DNA of 64,000 nt from an uncultured Mucispirillum sp. (lineage in GTDB: Bacteria > Chrysiogenota > Deferribacteres > Deferribacterales > Mucispirillaceae), in the NCBI GenBank assembly GCA_944325215.1, contig CALUZC010000008.1, positions 1 to 64,000 on the forward strand. The letters run 5' to 3'. Every line of letters begins with the position of its first letter. The stretch's first letter is position 1. Shown in pieces: positions 36,287-45,422 of this stretch. The position numbers and the translations under genes are program-made. A model generated the notes under the pieces. It did not search any database. It worked only from the letters and a program-made list of their open reading frames with translations, and had not been told where the DNA came from.

Positions 36287-36314
36287 CTCATACACTATTT
36301 TAAGTAAGGATAAT

Positions 36315-38171
36315 ATGAATAATAAATTACATGAATTAATTAATAAATTTTTTACATCGCTTTTTCAAAGTGGTATTTCTGCCACTATTAAAAAAGTATC
36401 GCTTTATATCCAAAATAAAATAGCTTTAAATAAACTTTATAAACATTCATTTGATGCCTTTTATCAAGCAAAATATTTACCATCTAACACTACAAATGCC
36501 GATGTTTTACCCATTTGTTTTTATAATATTTCCCATATTAATATTACTAACCTTGCATTAAATAAGCCTGTATTTATACACCATTATATGCCAAGACTGC
36601 CCCTGCTTTTTACAGAAAGCTTTGTGGAACGTATTAACTACCATATCCGTATTGCTAAAGAATACCAAATATACGGCTTTTGCTATGAAGTAGATGATAT
36701 TAATAAATTTACAAACTTTTTTAGTAACCTGCATCTTGCTGGTGTAAGTATGCCTTTTTGTATATCTTTACACCATAAACTAACTTTTGATAATATTAAA
36801 ACAGTATTTAAAACCATTAACCATGATGAATACATTAAACATAATGATAAATATATTATAGTTCTTGACTGCTCATATGATGTAAGTGTAATTGATGAAT
36901 TCATAAATAGAGTAAATAATGCGTTAACAGGTTTTAATATAGACTATGAATTATGGTTAAAAGTGCCATATGATACTAATATTAATAACAATAAAATTGC
37001 TGCTGTTATTAATACATTTAATGAATCATCAATACCACCTGTAAGTTATAGACCGCTTCCCTATATAAGTATCAGCACTCAAAATAAATTATATTATTAT
37101 TCGCAGGTTGTAGAAAGCTTGTCCCACCATAAAAAAAGCAGTATTCCTGAATATAATATTGTTATTAATGCACAAGATAGGATTATAAATAACGAAGCTA
37201 CCTTTTATAAATACAGCCTTTTTTATTTTTATAACTGGGTAAAACAAGAATGCGAGTATTTAAGAAAAAATTTTGAGAAAAACAGGCGTTTTCTATTTAT
37301 TGACTCTTTTAATAACTGGGAAAAACTAAACCATATAGTGCCTGAAAAACATACAGGATACGCATTTTTAAATACAATGTATAGAGCAATGTTTAATAAA
37401 AAAATATATGGTAAAAAATTATCAGTTTATGAGCAGGATTTACCAGAAGATGCATATAATACGTCAAAAATATGTGTGCATGCTCATATTTACTATATTG
37501 ATTTACTTGATGAAATGGTTATGGAACTAAAAAAAATTCCTTATAAATTTGATGTGTATATATCCACAGACAGCTACAAAAAAGCTGATATTATTATGGA
37601 TATATTCCAAAGAAACCATAAGGAATTTAATGTATTTATTGATGTTTTTGAAAATAAAGGTAGAGATGTAGCACCATTTATAGAGCAAATGCGTTCCATA
37701 ATTACTAAATATAAATTTATATGCCATATACACTCAAAAAAATCTGTTACAAATATACATGGCGCAGAATGGCGTAACTATCTTTTTGATTCGCTTTTTG
37801 GCTCCAGCGAAAACATATCTCATATTATTAAAAATTTAGAATACAATAAAGGGCTTGGAATAGTTTTTCCTAAATCGTTCCAGGTTTTAGAAGAAGCTGC
37901 CACTTGGAATTTAAATAAAAAATATGCTGATAATGTTTTGAAAAAAATGGGTATAGATATTATGCTTCCTATACATGGTATAGTATTTCCTGTAGGCAAT
38001 ATGTTTTGGGCTAGGGTTGATGCAATACTCCCATTTTTTACAAATATCCAAATGAGTGATTTTCCAAAAGAAAAAGGTCAGGTTGATGGAACTATCGCAC
38101 ACGCTATTGAAAGGCTTTGGGTATATGTGGCTGAATATAATGGATATACATACAGCTTTTGTGGAAAGTAA
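36315..38171 (+). CDS. WbsX/RgpF-like glycan biosynthesis protein
   Basis: This 618-residue protein joins two glycan-associated regions. Residues about 60-360 resemble the WbsX family, seen in AKEYQIYGFCYE and in the end motif SFNNWEKLNHIVPEKHTGYAFL spread over residues 338-358. Residues about 375-618 resemble the rhamnan-synthesis RgpF family, with CVHAHIYYIDLLDEM, FENKGRDVAPF, ICHIHSKKS and a long C-terminal motif around NMFWARVDAI. Such proteins extend or modify O-antigen or capsule chains. The last 221 bases are repeated after the next gene. Precise sugar is unknown. Confidence 0.8.
   Translation: MNNKLHELINKFFTSLFQSGISATIKKVSLYIQNKIALNKLYKHSFDAFYQAKYLPSNTTNADVLPICFYNISHINITNLALNKPVFIHHYMPRLPLLFTESFVERINYHIRIAKEYQIYGFCYEVDDINKFTNFFSNLHLAGVSMPFCISLHHKLTFDNIKTVFKTINHDEYIKHNDKYIIVLDCSYDVSVIDEFINRVNNALTGFNIDYELWLKVPYDTNINNNKIAAVINTFNESSIPPVSYRPLPYISISTQNKLYYYSQVVESLSHHKKSSIPEYNIVINAQDRIINNEATFYKYSLFYFYNWVKQECEYLRKNFEKNRRFLFIDSFNNWEKLNHIVPEKHTGYAFLNTMYRAMFNKKIYGKKLSVYEQDLPEDAYNTSKICVHAHIYYIDLLDEMVMELKKIPYKFDVYISTDSYKKADIIMDIFQRNHKEFNVFIDVFENKGRDVAPFIEQMRSIITKYKFICHIHSKKSVTNIHGAEWRNYLFDSLFGSSENISHIIKNLEYNKGLGIVFPKSFQVLEEAATWNLNKKYADNVLKKMGIDIMLPIHGIVFPVGNMFWARVDAILPFFTNIQMSDFPKEKGQVDGTIAHAIERLWVYVAEYNGYTYSFCGK
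37951..38171 (+). repeat. Direct duplication, copy 1 (3' end of the WbsX/RgpF-like gene)
   Basis: This 221-base segment ends at the stop codon and aligns without gaps to 39566-39786, which also ends at a stop codon. Visible differences are few and most are silent. The two copies bracket the AAA/DUF4143 gene. Confidence 0.85.
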
Positions 38172-38193
38172 ACAGTTTTATTACATAAATTAT

Positions 38194-38260
38194 CTCTATT
38201 TTACTTTTCAACACACTTTTATTTTACTTTTCAACATACTTTTATTTTACTTTTCAACAG
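38194..38260 (+). repeat. Tandem repeat, three units of about 23 bases
   Basis: Three consecutive units contain ATTTTACTTTTCAACA, with only small changes between units. They fill the space between the RgpF-like stop and the ATPase gene. They could be iterated binding sites or slippage products. Confidence 0.8.
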
Positions 38261-38317
38261 ATTTATACTATCTTGTTTCTATAAAACATTAAATATTTCT
38301 TATATGTGGGGTATAAA

Positions 38318-39550
38318 ATGGCACTTAAAAGATGGCAGGAAAAAAATATTGAAGATTTTAGAAATAAGAGAAGAATTATACAAATTACAGGTGCTAGACA
38401 ATGTGGTAAAACAACCACAGCAAAGGCTATCACTTCCCATTATGAAAACCTTTACTACACACTTGATAATAAAACTATTCTTGAAGCATGTAATGCTGAC
38501 CCTGTGAATTTTCTTACACATAATAAAGATATTATGGTTATTGATGAAGTGCAAAAAGCTCCAGTTATTATTACTACATTAAAACAAATTGTAGATGAAG
38601 ATACTAGAAAAGGCAGGTACATTATAACTGGCAGTGTGGATATACAGTCCTTACCACAAGTAAATGAATCACTAGCTGGCAGAATAGGAAGAATATTACT
38701 AAGAACACTTACTCAAGGTGAAATATTAGAAAAACAACCAGTATTTATTGAAAACTTAAAAAATAATACTTTTAAAAGTAAATATGAATATGATGGTAAA
38801 GATGAAATTTTAAATTTTGCTTTAAATGGTGGTTATCCTGAAACATTAGGTTATCCATTAAAAGATATTAAAAACTGGTGCCATGATTATATTACTGCAA
38901 TACTGGAAAAAGATTTAAAAGATATAGAAAATATTAGAAACCATCAGGATATGAAAAAACTTGTAGAAACAACTGCAGCTTGGAGTTCTAAATATATGGA
39001 ACAAAATGCCATAAGAAGTGCCTTATCTATTGAAAAACCAACCTTTAATAAATACCTTAGTTTGCTTGAAATGATGTATATTATAGAAACACTTCCAGCA
39101 TATACAAAAACAGATTACGAAAGAGTTACAAAAAAACCAAAAATATTTATGACAGATACAGCTTTAATTTCATCTATTTTAAACTATACTATGGATAATG
39201 TTCGCCTTAATCAAGGTATATCTGGCAAACTTATAGAAACATTTATACACCATGAACTTGCTTCTTTTATGGATTATTACAATGGAGAATACAGCCTTTA
39301 CCATTTTAGAGATAATGCAGGCCATGAAATAGACTTTATACTACAAGATAATAATGAAAACAATATTTATGCAATAGAGATTAAAGCAGGCTCTAATATA
39401 AGCAGAAATGATTTTAAGCATATTAAATGGTTTAATAATAATATTGCAAAAAATAATAATTTTTTAGGTATAATATTGTATACTGGTAAAGAAACTCTTT
39501 CTTTTGGTGATAATCTAAAAGCAGTACCAATATGTGCATTGTGGGAGTAA
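38318..39550 (+). CDS. AAA-family ATPase with DUF4143 domain
   Basis: This 410-residue protein begins at ATG 38318 behind GGGG. The N-terminal P-loop domain has Walker A GARQCGKT at residues 25-32 and Walker B DIMVIDEVQK near residue 71, and TGSVDIQSL near residue 107 provides a sensor-like motif. The C-terminal half is a DUF4143 nuclease-fold-like domain, with ending motifs HELASFMDYYNG and HEIDFILQD, then AIEIKAGS, which resembles a restriction-endonuclease-like E-x-K core. The family is widespread, often in single copies near mobile or variable genes, and its biological role is not settled. Here it is wedged between two copies of an RgpF 3' end. Confidence 0.88.
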   Translation: MALKRWQEKNIEDFRNKRRIIQITGARQCGKTTTAKAITSHYENLYYTLDNKTILEACNADPVNFLTHNKDIMVIDEVQKAPVIITTLKQIVDEDTRKGRYIITGSVDIQSLPQVNESLAGRIGRILLRTLTQGEILEKQPVFIENLKNNTFKSKYEYDGKDEILNFALNGGYPETLGYPLKDIKNWCHDYITAILEKDLKDIENIRNHQDMKKLVETTAAWSSKYMEQNAIRSALSIEKPTFNKYLSLLEMMYIIETLPAYTKTDYERVTKKPKIFMTDTALISSILNYTMDNVRLNQGISGKLIETFIHHELASFMDYYNGEYSLYHFRDNAGHEIDFILQDNNENNIYAIEIKAGSNISRNDFKHIKWFNNNIAKNNNFLGIILYTGKETLSFGDNLKAVPICALWE

Positions 39551-39565
39551 AATATATAAAACATG

Positions 39566-39786
39566 GTATTGGTATAATACTTCCTATAAGCCATATAGTA
39601 TTTCCTGTAGGCAATATGTTTTGGGCTAGAGTTGATGCTATTTTGCCATTTTTTACAAATATCCAAATGAGTGATTTTCCAAAAGAAAAATGTCAGGTGG
39701 ATGACACAATCGCACACGCTATTGAAAGGCTTTGGGTATATGTGGCTGAATATAATGGATACACATACAGCTTTTGTGGAAAATGA
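39566..39786 (+). pseudogene. Duplicated RgpF-like 3' fragment (copy 2)
   Basis: The 221 bases encode the last 73 residues of the WbsX/RgpF-like protein in frame and keep its stop position. A few replacements occur, such as Gly to Cys in the PKEKCQVDD segment. No start codon or N-terminal part of the gene is present, because the DNA upstream is the end of the ATPase gene and 15 unrelated bases. It is therefore a remnant and not a gene. Confidence 0.8.
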
Positions 39787-39791
39787 AAAAT

Positions 39792-40649
39792 TTAATTTAG
39801 TGGTATAAGTGGCTCTATTAAATTTTTATCCTTTGAATAAATTAAAACATCACATTCAAAGCCATCTTTTTGAAACCCGTATTTTTCATATAAATTTGTT
39901 ACTATCTGATTATCTTTTCTGCTCCATACTTCTATAATATTACCAGTATCTACAATTTTATATAATTTATGAAGCAAAGATTTACCAACACCTTTTAATT
40001 CTTCATGATGCTTTTTATCCACAAACCAGTAACGCAGATGATATGTGATTTCGGTATCTAGTTTTGAAAATATTAAACAGCCAGCTATATAACTACCATG
40101 TCTGTAAACTAAAATATTTTTATGATTAGCATAATATTCTAATTCACTTTTAGTTAGTATTCTATCTATATATAAATTGAAAATACTTGAATATAATTTT
40201 TGGATATTATTTATATCATCTTGTGTGGCATATTCAATATTTATATTATCATCAAAATTAATATCATAATATTCCACCTGCTTATTTAATCGCAGTATAC
40301 CACCATAATATATAAATTCATTTTCTTCCATTAATCTATTTTTAATATGGGAATTTTTTCTGTATAAACATTCAATTATAGATGGCACACTAAACTTGTC
40401 TTTAATATTATTAATAATTGAAATAAGATTATCATATGATAATGTCCAGTAGAAAATGAGATTATATTTATTATTATGCACTACAAGTATTAATGTGCTT
40501 TCATGCTCTAAAAAATATGTTTCTGGAAATATATTGTAATAAGTTTCATCATAAGTATAATTACTATAAATATTATTACTAATTTTGCTTAATTTATTAA
40601 CTTCATACTGTAATTGATTATATGATATATTTTTTATAACATCTAACAT
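39792..40649 (-). CDS. GNAT-family N-acetyltransferase with extra N-terminal domain
   Basis: This 285-residue protein has an N-terminal domain of about 135 residues that I cannot assign, and a C-terminal GNAT domain (residues about 135-275). The acetyl-CoA loop is degenerate but recognisable at GVGKSLLHKLYKI near residue 220. Motif B follows at IEVWSRKDNQIVTNLYEKYGFQKDG. Its place at the start of a glycan locus suggests acetylation of an amino sugar or lipid precursor (inference). It is convergent with the RgpF fragment and shares no obvious terminator. Confidence 0.75.
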   Translation of the reverse strand: MLDVIKNISYNQLQYEVNKLSKISNNIYSNYTYDETYYNIFPETYFLEHESTLILVVHNNKYNLIFYWTLSYDNLISIINNIKDKFSVPSIIECLYRKNSHIKNRLMEENEFIYYGGILRLNKQVEYYDINFDDNINIEYATQDDINNIQKLYSSIFNLYIDRILTKSELEYYANHKNILVYRHGSYIAGCLIFSKLDTEITYHLRYWFVDKKHHEELKGVGKSLLHKLYKIVDTGNIIEVWSRKDNQIVTNLYEKYGFQKDGFECDVLIYSKDKNLIEPLIPLN

Positions 40650-40726
40650 TAAATAACAACACCTAAAATATAATATAAATATATTATTGATATATTTTAT
40701 ATAAAAAGCAAGATAGTTTTAAGATT

Positions 40727-41683
40727 TTATTTAGCCTTATTTTCTTCAATAATAAATGCTGGTCTATTTCTAACCTCTTTATAAATTTTTCCTATGTATG
40801 CTCCAATTATTCCTAATGATAATGTGATAATTGCTCCAACCATATTAATTATACTTAATATCAGTAAATTCCAGTGTACTGCTTTATTTAATATTGAAAT
40901 AACTAAAAATCCAATAAAAAATAATACAAAAATAGCAGAAAGAAATATTCCAGACCATAGAATATAAGTCAATAATTTGGTTGTTGTAGTAGTCATACCA
41001 TCTATTGCAGTATCAAATAACTTTATAAAAGACCATTTACTAGAGCCACCTATTCTTGCTTTTCTATCATAAAATACTTTAGTGCTTTTATAACCAACAG
41101 AAGGTATCATACCTCTTAAATAAAGATTTTTTTCGTTTGTTTCTTTTAATACTTCTACAATCCTTTTACTAATTAATCTCACTTCACTTTGATTTTTAAT
41201 TGTTTCACTGCCTAATATATCCATGATTTTATAGAATAAATTACCAGCTAAAGTTCTAAACCAGCCATCGCCTGTTCTTGATTTTCTAACTGCATATACT
41301 GTATCATTGCCATTTTTATATTCATTAATAAGTTGGTATATTACTTCTGGATCTTCCTGTAAATCACAATCAATAGTTATATAAGCATCTGCTTCACAAG
41401 TATATAAACCTGCTGTTAATGCACCTTGTAAACCAAAATTTCTTGCCAAAGAAATACCTTTTACACCATCATCTTTACTTATAAAAGATTTTATAATTTC
41501 CCACGAAGAATCTTTTGAACCATCATTTACATAGCAGAGATAACTTTTGTTTGATATGATTTTTTTATCTTTCATATCATTTAAAATATTATAAAAAACT
41601 TTATGTGATTCATGTAATATATTTTCCTCATTATAGCATGGAACAATAATAACTAATACAGGGTTTTCCCTATTCATTTTCAT
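40727..41683 (-). CDS. Polyprenyl-phosphate glycosyltransferase (GT2, GtrB/DPM-like)
   Basis: This 318-residue enzyme loads a sugar onto a polyprenyl phosphate carrier at the inner membrane. The GT2 domain (residues about 8-225) begins with IIVPCYNEEN, then the VNDGSKDSS motif, the metal-binding DCDLQEDPE near residue 125, and a conserved RKARIGGSSKWSF segment near residue 209. Two C-terminal membrane helices follow (about 235-262 and 270-300). It overlaps the preceding epimerase gene by 14 bases, so the first or third codon may be the true start. Confidence 0.88.
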   Translation of the reverse strand: MKMNRENPVLVIIVPCYNEENILHESHKVFYNILNDMKDKKIISNKSYLCYVNDGSKDSSWEIIKSFISKDDGVKGISLARNFGLQGALTAGLYTCEADAYITIDCDLQEDPEVIYQLINEYKNGNDTVYAVRKSRTGDGWFRTLAGNLFYKIMDILGSETIKNQSEVRLISKRIVEVLKETNEKNLYLRGMIPSVGYKSTKVFYDRKARIGGSSKWSFIKLFDTAIDGMTTTTTKLLTYILWSGIFLSAIFVLFFIGFLVISILNKAVHWNLLILSIINMVGAIITLSLGIIGAYIGKIYKEVRNRPAFIIEENKAK

Positions 41684-42608
41684 TTACCTCATATTTACGT
41701 TTAATATTCTCATTTATATACATCAATAAATCATTCATTGTATTTGCTTTGTTATATAAATAACCAGTTTTATCTTTTGAATAAATTGTTTTTAAATCGT
41801 ATATGGTTGGTTTATCTTGTATTATATTATTAAAATCTTTTTTAAATACATTATAATACAATTCACTTGCCTGTATTGGTTCAGATACAATATTTATTAC
41901 TTTTATATCTTTATCAATAACCATACATATATCTTGCCATAATTTGTGAAGATTATAAAATTGATATAAATTTCTAGAATCAGTAAAATTTAGGGCATTA
42001 AAACTATTTTGAAAAAATAATTCCCTAGCCTTTATTAATAAGTTTCTATCTTGTGTATTTAATTTATAAAAGTTATTATCGTATGTGTATATTGAACGAA
42101 TAAAATCATCATTAATTGATTTATTAAACTGTTCTTCCTTAATCATTGGTGGAATAATATTAATTATATCATATATAAAATTTTTTTTAAGATTATCACC
42201 ATATAATGCAGGTATTCTTATAATAGCATAATCATTAATATTTTCCTTTACCCAATTTTCAAGATAAAACCTGTTTTTTCCATATGTGTGGTTATCACTT
42301 GGATTAATATTATATAATTCATCAAACCCTACAGGTGAAGGATATACATCAACTGTTGAAATAAGTATCAATTTTTTTGTTTTAATCTTCTGAAGATTAC
42401 ATATTGTATCATCTATATGCTGCTTATCTTTATCAGCATATAAATTAGCTAAATATTTTGTGCCAGTTACGCCTGCATAAACTACAATATCATAAGTATT
42501 ATCTGAAATATTATTAATATTTTTACTATTAAATAAATCTGTAAAACTATATGATTTATCTAAATTAGAGCCTACAAAACCTGTGTAACCTACTAATGCT
42601 GTTTTCAT
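41670..42608 (-). CDS. NAD-dependent epimerase/dehydratase-like protein
   Basis: This 312-residue Rossmann-fold protein begins with the NAD motif GYTGFVGSN near residue 7. The VSTV-type segment LISTVDVYPSP near residue 101 corresponds to the catalytic Ser/Thr region. The usual Tyr-x-x-x-Lys is seen as YGKNR, so the Lys is replaced by Arg or shifted. Its target sugar is unknown. It lies nine bases before the GT2 above it and overlaps the next GT2, so the three are one unit. Confidence 0.75.
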   Translation of the reverse strand: MKTALVGYTGFVGSNLDKSYSFTDLFNSKNINNISDNTYDIVVYAGVTGTKYLANLYADKDKQHIDDTICNLQKIKTKKLILISTVDVYPSPVGFDELYNINPSDNHTYGKNRFYLENWVKENINDYAIIRIPALYGDNLKKNFIYDIINIIPPMIKEEQFNKSINDDFIRSIYTYDNNFYKLNTQDRNLLIKARELFFQNSFNALNFTDSRNLYQFYNLHKLWQDICMVIDKDIKVINIVSEPIQASELYYNVFKKDFNNIIQDKPTIYDLKTIYSKDKTGYLYNKANTMNDLLMYINENIKRKYEVNENE

Positions 42609-42616
42609 ATATCCTC

Positions 42617-43552
42617 TTAATTTTTATTAATTTTATTTATTGAATCATAAGAATATGAGCTTTTATTATTAATAAGCCCTAATATCATAGAAAGATACCT
42701 TATAATAATAGAAGCTAAACCAAATAATACAAAAAACGATATGGATACTATCCACATTAAAGTCATCCAGCCACCAGATACATCTAAACCTAATATTTTT
42801 ACAAAAAGGCTGTATATCATTGTTGCAATCATTAAACACATCATTATAAATGTTGCTGCCATAGATATTTTATATCCTATATTAGTAAAAGCAATAATAG
42901 AATCAATTGCCAAATTTTGATTATACAAAAACCCCTTATTTATATTATTTTTACTTAATGGTTTATAAGTAATATGAGCATATTTTAAACCACAGCTGTA
43001 ATATACTACTTTCCTGTATACTATATTTGATGTGTTTTGGTTAATTCTATTTATACCACGCCTTGAAAGTATTCTAAATCTTTCACTTTTTAACTTATCC
43101 TGCCCACCAAATTTATTAAGTAATGAATAAAACATACTGGATAATAAACTATTATTTTTATTAGGTGATGCTGCTACAATGTCATAACCTTGTAGTGATT
43201 TTTGGTATATATCCATAATAAGTGATAAATCATAATCAATAATACATGTATCAAATTCATATACAAAATCACCGATTGCAAAATCCACCCCTGCAAGCAT
43301 TGATTTTTCAAGCCCTTGTTTATAACTCATATTAATAATATTTACAGTTGTGTTCTCAAATGTTTTTGATACATCTTCTATAATTTTAACAGAATTATCT
43401 GTAGAGCAGTCATTTACACATATTATCTCATATTTTTCAAAGCAGCCGGATATTTTTTCGTTAACTGACTTTAAAAAATACTCTATTTCTTTTTCATTAT
43501 TATAAACATATACAACTAAAGAAATAAAATTTTTCTCTTTATCTGAAATCAT
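42617..43552 (-). CDS. Glycosyltransferase family 2, membrane-anchored
   Basis: The GT2 domain begins with FISLVVYVYNNEKEIE near residue 9, with the VNDCSTDNSV motif near residue 46 and an EFDTCIIDYD segment near residue 94 at the metal-binding position. Two membrane helices follow (about residues 225-255 and 260-295). Its layout is the same as the other polyprenyl-phosphate transferase in this cluster. It overlaps the FAD gene by 4 bp. Substrate is unknown. Confidence 0.82.
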   Translation of the reverse strand: MISDKEKNFISLVVYVYNNEKEIEYFLKSVNEKISGCFEKYEIICVNDCSTDNSVKIIEDVSKTFENTTVNIINMSYKQGLEKSMLAGVDFAIGDFVYEFDTCIIDYDLSLIMDIYQKSLQGYDIVAASPNKNNSLLSSMFYSLLNKFGGQDKLKSERFRILSRRGINRINQNTSNIVYRKVVYYSCGLKYAHITYKPLSKNNINKGFLYNQNLAIDSIIAFTNIGYKISMAATFIMMCLMIATMIYSLFVKILGLDVSGGWMTLMWIVSISFFVLFGLASIIIRYLSMILGLINNKSSYSYDSINKINKN

Positions 43553-44688
43553 AAAATCACCTCATCTAAATCATACACCGTGTTTATTTTTCCAGATAAT
43601 ACACTAATAAATTTAGGTTTTTCTGAAAATACTTTAATAATTGTTGGTCTTGAATCATCTATTTCTGATGCCTGTAATATTGGCTTCATAGAAAACAAAC
43701 TGCTGCTGTATGTGAAATTAGAATATTTCTCATTTAAATATTTTTTTGCAAGACGGGACATATATGGATATGCTGTTTGTGGCTTAAAATCACATTCATT
43801 ACAGTTACCCAAAAATTCACTGGAGCAATAGTCACTATTACATAATTGCTGGCATTTAAAAGTTGGCAGATAATCATAACTTGTAATATGTGGTGTAAAA
43901 GTAACAGAAGTAAGAGAATGCAGTCCTGTTTTACCAAAAGGCATAATAGAGAAAAATGGACCGTCCATAACAGTTATCCCCACATCTTTTAATGCACCAT
44001 TAGTATTGCAAAGTATTATTTCGCATAGTTCATACTTTATTTTTAAGGGCTGAAAATCAAGCTTATTTATAATTTGGTTTACTGAAGCATATGTAGTATT
44101 TAATATAAACTCTGTTTCAAATTTACTTCCATCTTTTAATGATATAATATATTTATCATTTTCTTGGATAATAGTATCAATATACGCATTGTATTTAATT
44201 TCCACATTTTTATATGTACGTATTTTATTATATAGATATTCTAATAGTAGTTTTGCATCATAAGTATATTCTTGTGTTTCAAATACACCATCACACATAC
44301 CAGCATTAAAGTATTCATATGGATTAACTTCTGAACACATAACATTTGTATCCATGCAAAATTTTCTAAACTCTTTAGCATTGGTCCATGAAAAATTTGT
44401 ACTTGTTGCATATATTTTTTTAAAGTTTTTTTCTATACAAAACCCATAATCTTCAACAAACCTTTCAAAATAATTTCTTGATTTAATAGCTGTAGAGTAT
44501 GAGCGTGGATAATGGTAGCCCATATGAACACGAGCCTGGTTTATATATGTAGCACGCATAAAAGGGGCAGCATCTCTTTCAAGCACTAATATGCGCTTGC
44601 CAAATTCCCCCCCCCTAATTCTTCCAATTAGTTCGGCAGAATATAAGCCGTATAATCCTGCACCTATTATTATTACATCGTAATTTAT
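43549..44688 (-). CDS. FAD-dependent oxidoreductase with internal G9 tract, start codon uncertain
   Basis: The frame runs from 44697 to 43549 without a stop. It starts with the FAD-binding Rossmann motif DVIIIGAGLYGLYSAE, whose first Asp is codon 4 if ATA at 44688 is taken as start. No ATG, GTG or TTG lies between that motif and the preceding gene's stop at 44701; the first usual start is GTG at 44586, which would cut off the Rossmann motif. A G9 tract lies at 44607-44615 and is in frame in this sequence. An 8 or 10 base tract would stop the frame within about 12 codons. The middle contains Cys-rich CNSDYCSSEFLGNC near residue 280. Function in glycan synthesis is inferred from context. Confidence 0.72.
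   Translation of the reverse strand: MNYDVIIIGAGLYGLYSAELIGRIRGGEFGKRILVLERDAAPFMRATYINQARVHMGYHYPRSYSTAIKSRNYFERFVEDYGFCIEKNFKKIYATSTNFSWTNAKEFRKFCMDTNVMCSEVNPYEYFNAGMCDGVFETQEYTYDAKLLLEYLYNKIRTYKNVEIKYNAYIDTIIQENDKYIISLKDGSKFETEFILNTTYASVNQIINKLDFQPLKIKYELCEIILCNTNGALKDVGITVMDGPFFSIMPFGKTGLHSLTSVTFTPHITSYDYLPTFKCQQLCNSDYCSSEFLGNCNECDFKPQTAYPYMSRLAKKYLNEKYSNFTYSSSLFSMKPILQASEIDDSRPTIIKVFSEKPKFISVLSGKINTVYDLDEVIL
44607..44615. repeat. Homopolymeric tract, nine C (G9 on the coding strand)
   Basis: The run lies near residues 25-28 of the FAD oxidoreductase, just after its Rossmann motif. Nine G keeps the frame open. One base more or less leads to a stop within about 12 codons, giving a null OFF state. 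Confidence 0.85.
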
Positions 44689-44700
44689 GAACAGAATTTT

Positions 44701-45240
44701 TTAAAACCCAAAAATTTTATATATTTTATTTCGATAATTAATATAGTCGTCTTTGTGAAGAATCATCTCGAATGCTGGACAACCTGATACTAATATTTTG
44801 TTTGTAACCTTTGCACCAAAGCTTTTCCAGAAATTTAACACTGTAGTATTAGATTCTAATACACTAAGTATCATAGAGGTAACTTTAAAGTTTTCTAAAC
44901 AAGTATTGATTGCAAGAATCAAACCTTCAACATTTTCTATGGGCGAACCAACTGCTACGTATCTACCAACTTCAAAAATTTGTTTATCCTCATCAATATT
45001 ATAAAATCCCACTACCCCAACACTACGTTCTTGAAAATTTTTTATGATAAAAAAATAATCACCTTCTTTTTTTCTTTGACTATTAATCCAGTTTATTTGG
45101 TCTTGAATAGTATTGTCTAATTTGGGAATACGACCGTCTGTATTATTAACATTGCGTATCTGCAATGTAAATTCCGCATCTTCAATATCTGCCGATTTTA
45201 AATAGACCACTTTTCCATGAATATCTTCCATTATTGCCAT
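44701..45240 (-). CDS. GNAT-family N-acetyltransferase
   Basis: This 179-residue GNAT domain protein has LQIRNVNNTDGRIPK near residue 27 and motif A at VGRYVAVGSPIENVEGLIL near residue 90. The following ILSVLESNTTVLNFWKSFGAK is motif B. The layout resembles PseH- and RimJ-type acetyltransferases that act on amino sugars or N-termini. Its stop codon is in the same frame as, and two codons before, the FAD oxidoreductase frame. The start is supported by AGGAT six bases upstream. Confidence 0.78.
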   Translation of the reverse strand: MAIMEDIHGKVVYLKSADIEDAEFTLQIRNVNNTDGRIPKLDNTIQDQINWINSQRKKEGDYFFIIKNFQERSVGVVGFYNIDEDKQIFEVGRYVAVGSPIENVEGLILAINTCLENFKVTSMILSVLESNTTVLNFWKSFGAKVTNKILVSGCPAFEMILHKDDYINYRNKIYKIFGF

Positions 45241-45422
45241 TATTTTATCCTAATTATTATTGTATTAATAACTTATCCTTAGCTACCATTTATTCCATAA
45301 ACTTAGCATTTTATACAATCTAACTTTTTTCATAGCTAGCATGTTTTACTGAATAAGTCAAGCTGTTATATAATATATCTATTGCTCATTAATTTGTATT
45401 AAATATCTACCATTCTAATATT

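Noticed and set aside
37527-38102. Minus-strand open frames antisense to the RgpF-like gene, and the similar one at 39367-39717
   Set aside because: They are shadows of the coding frame. They look alike only because the sense strand is duplicated.
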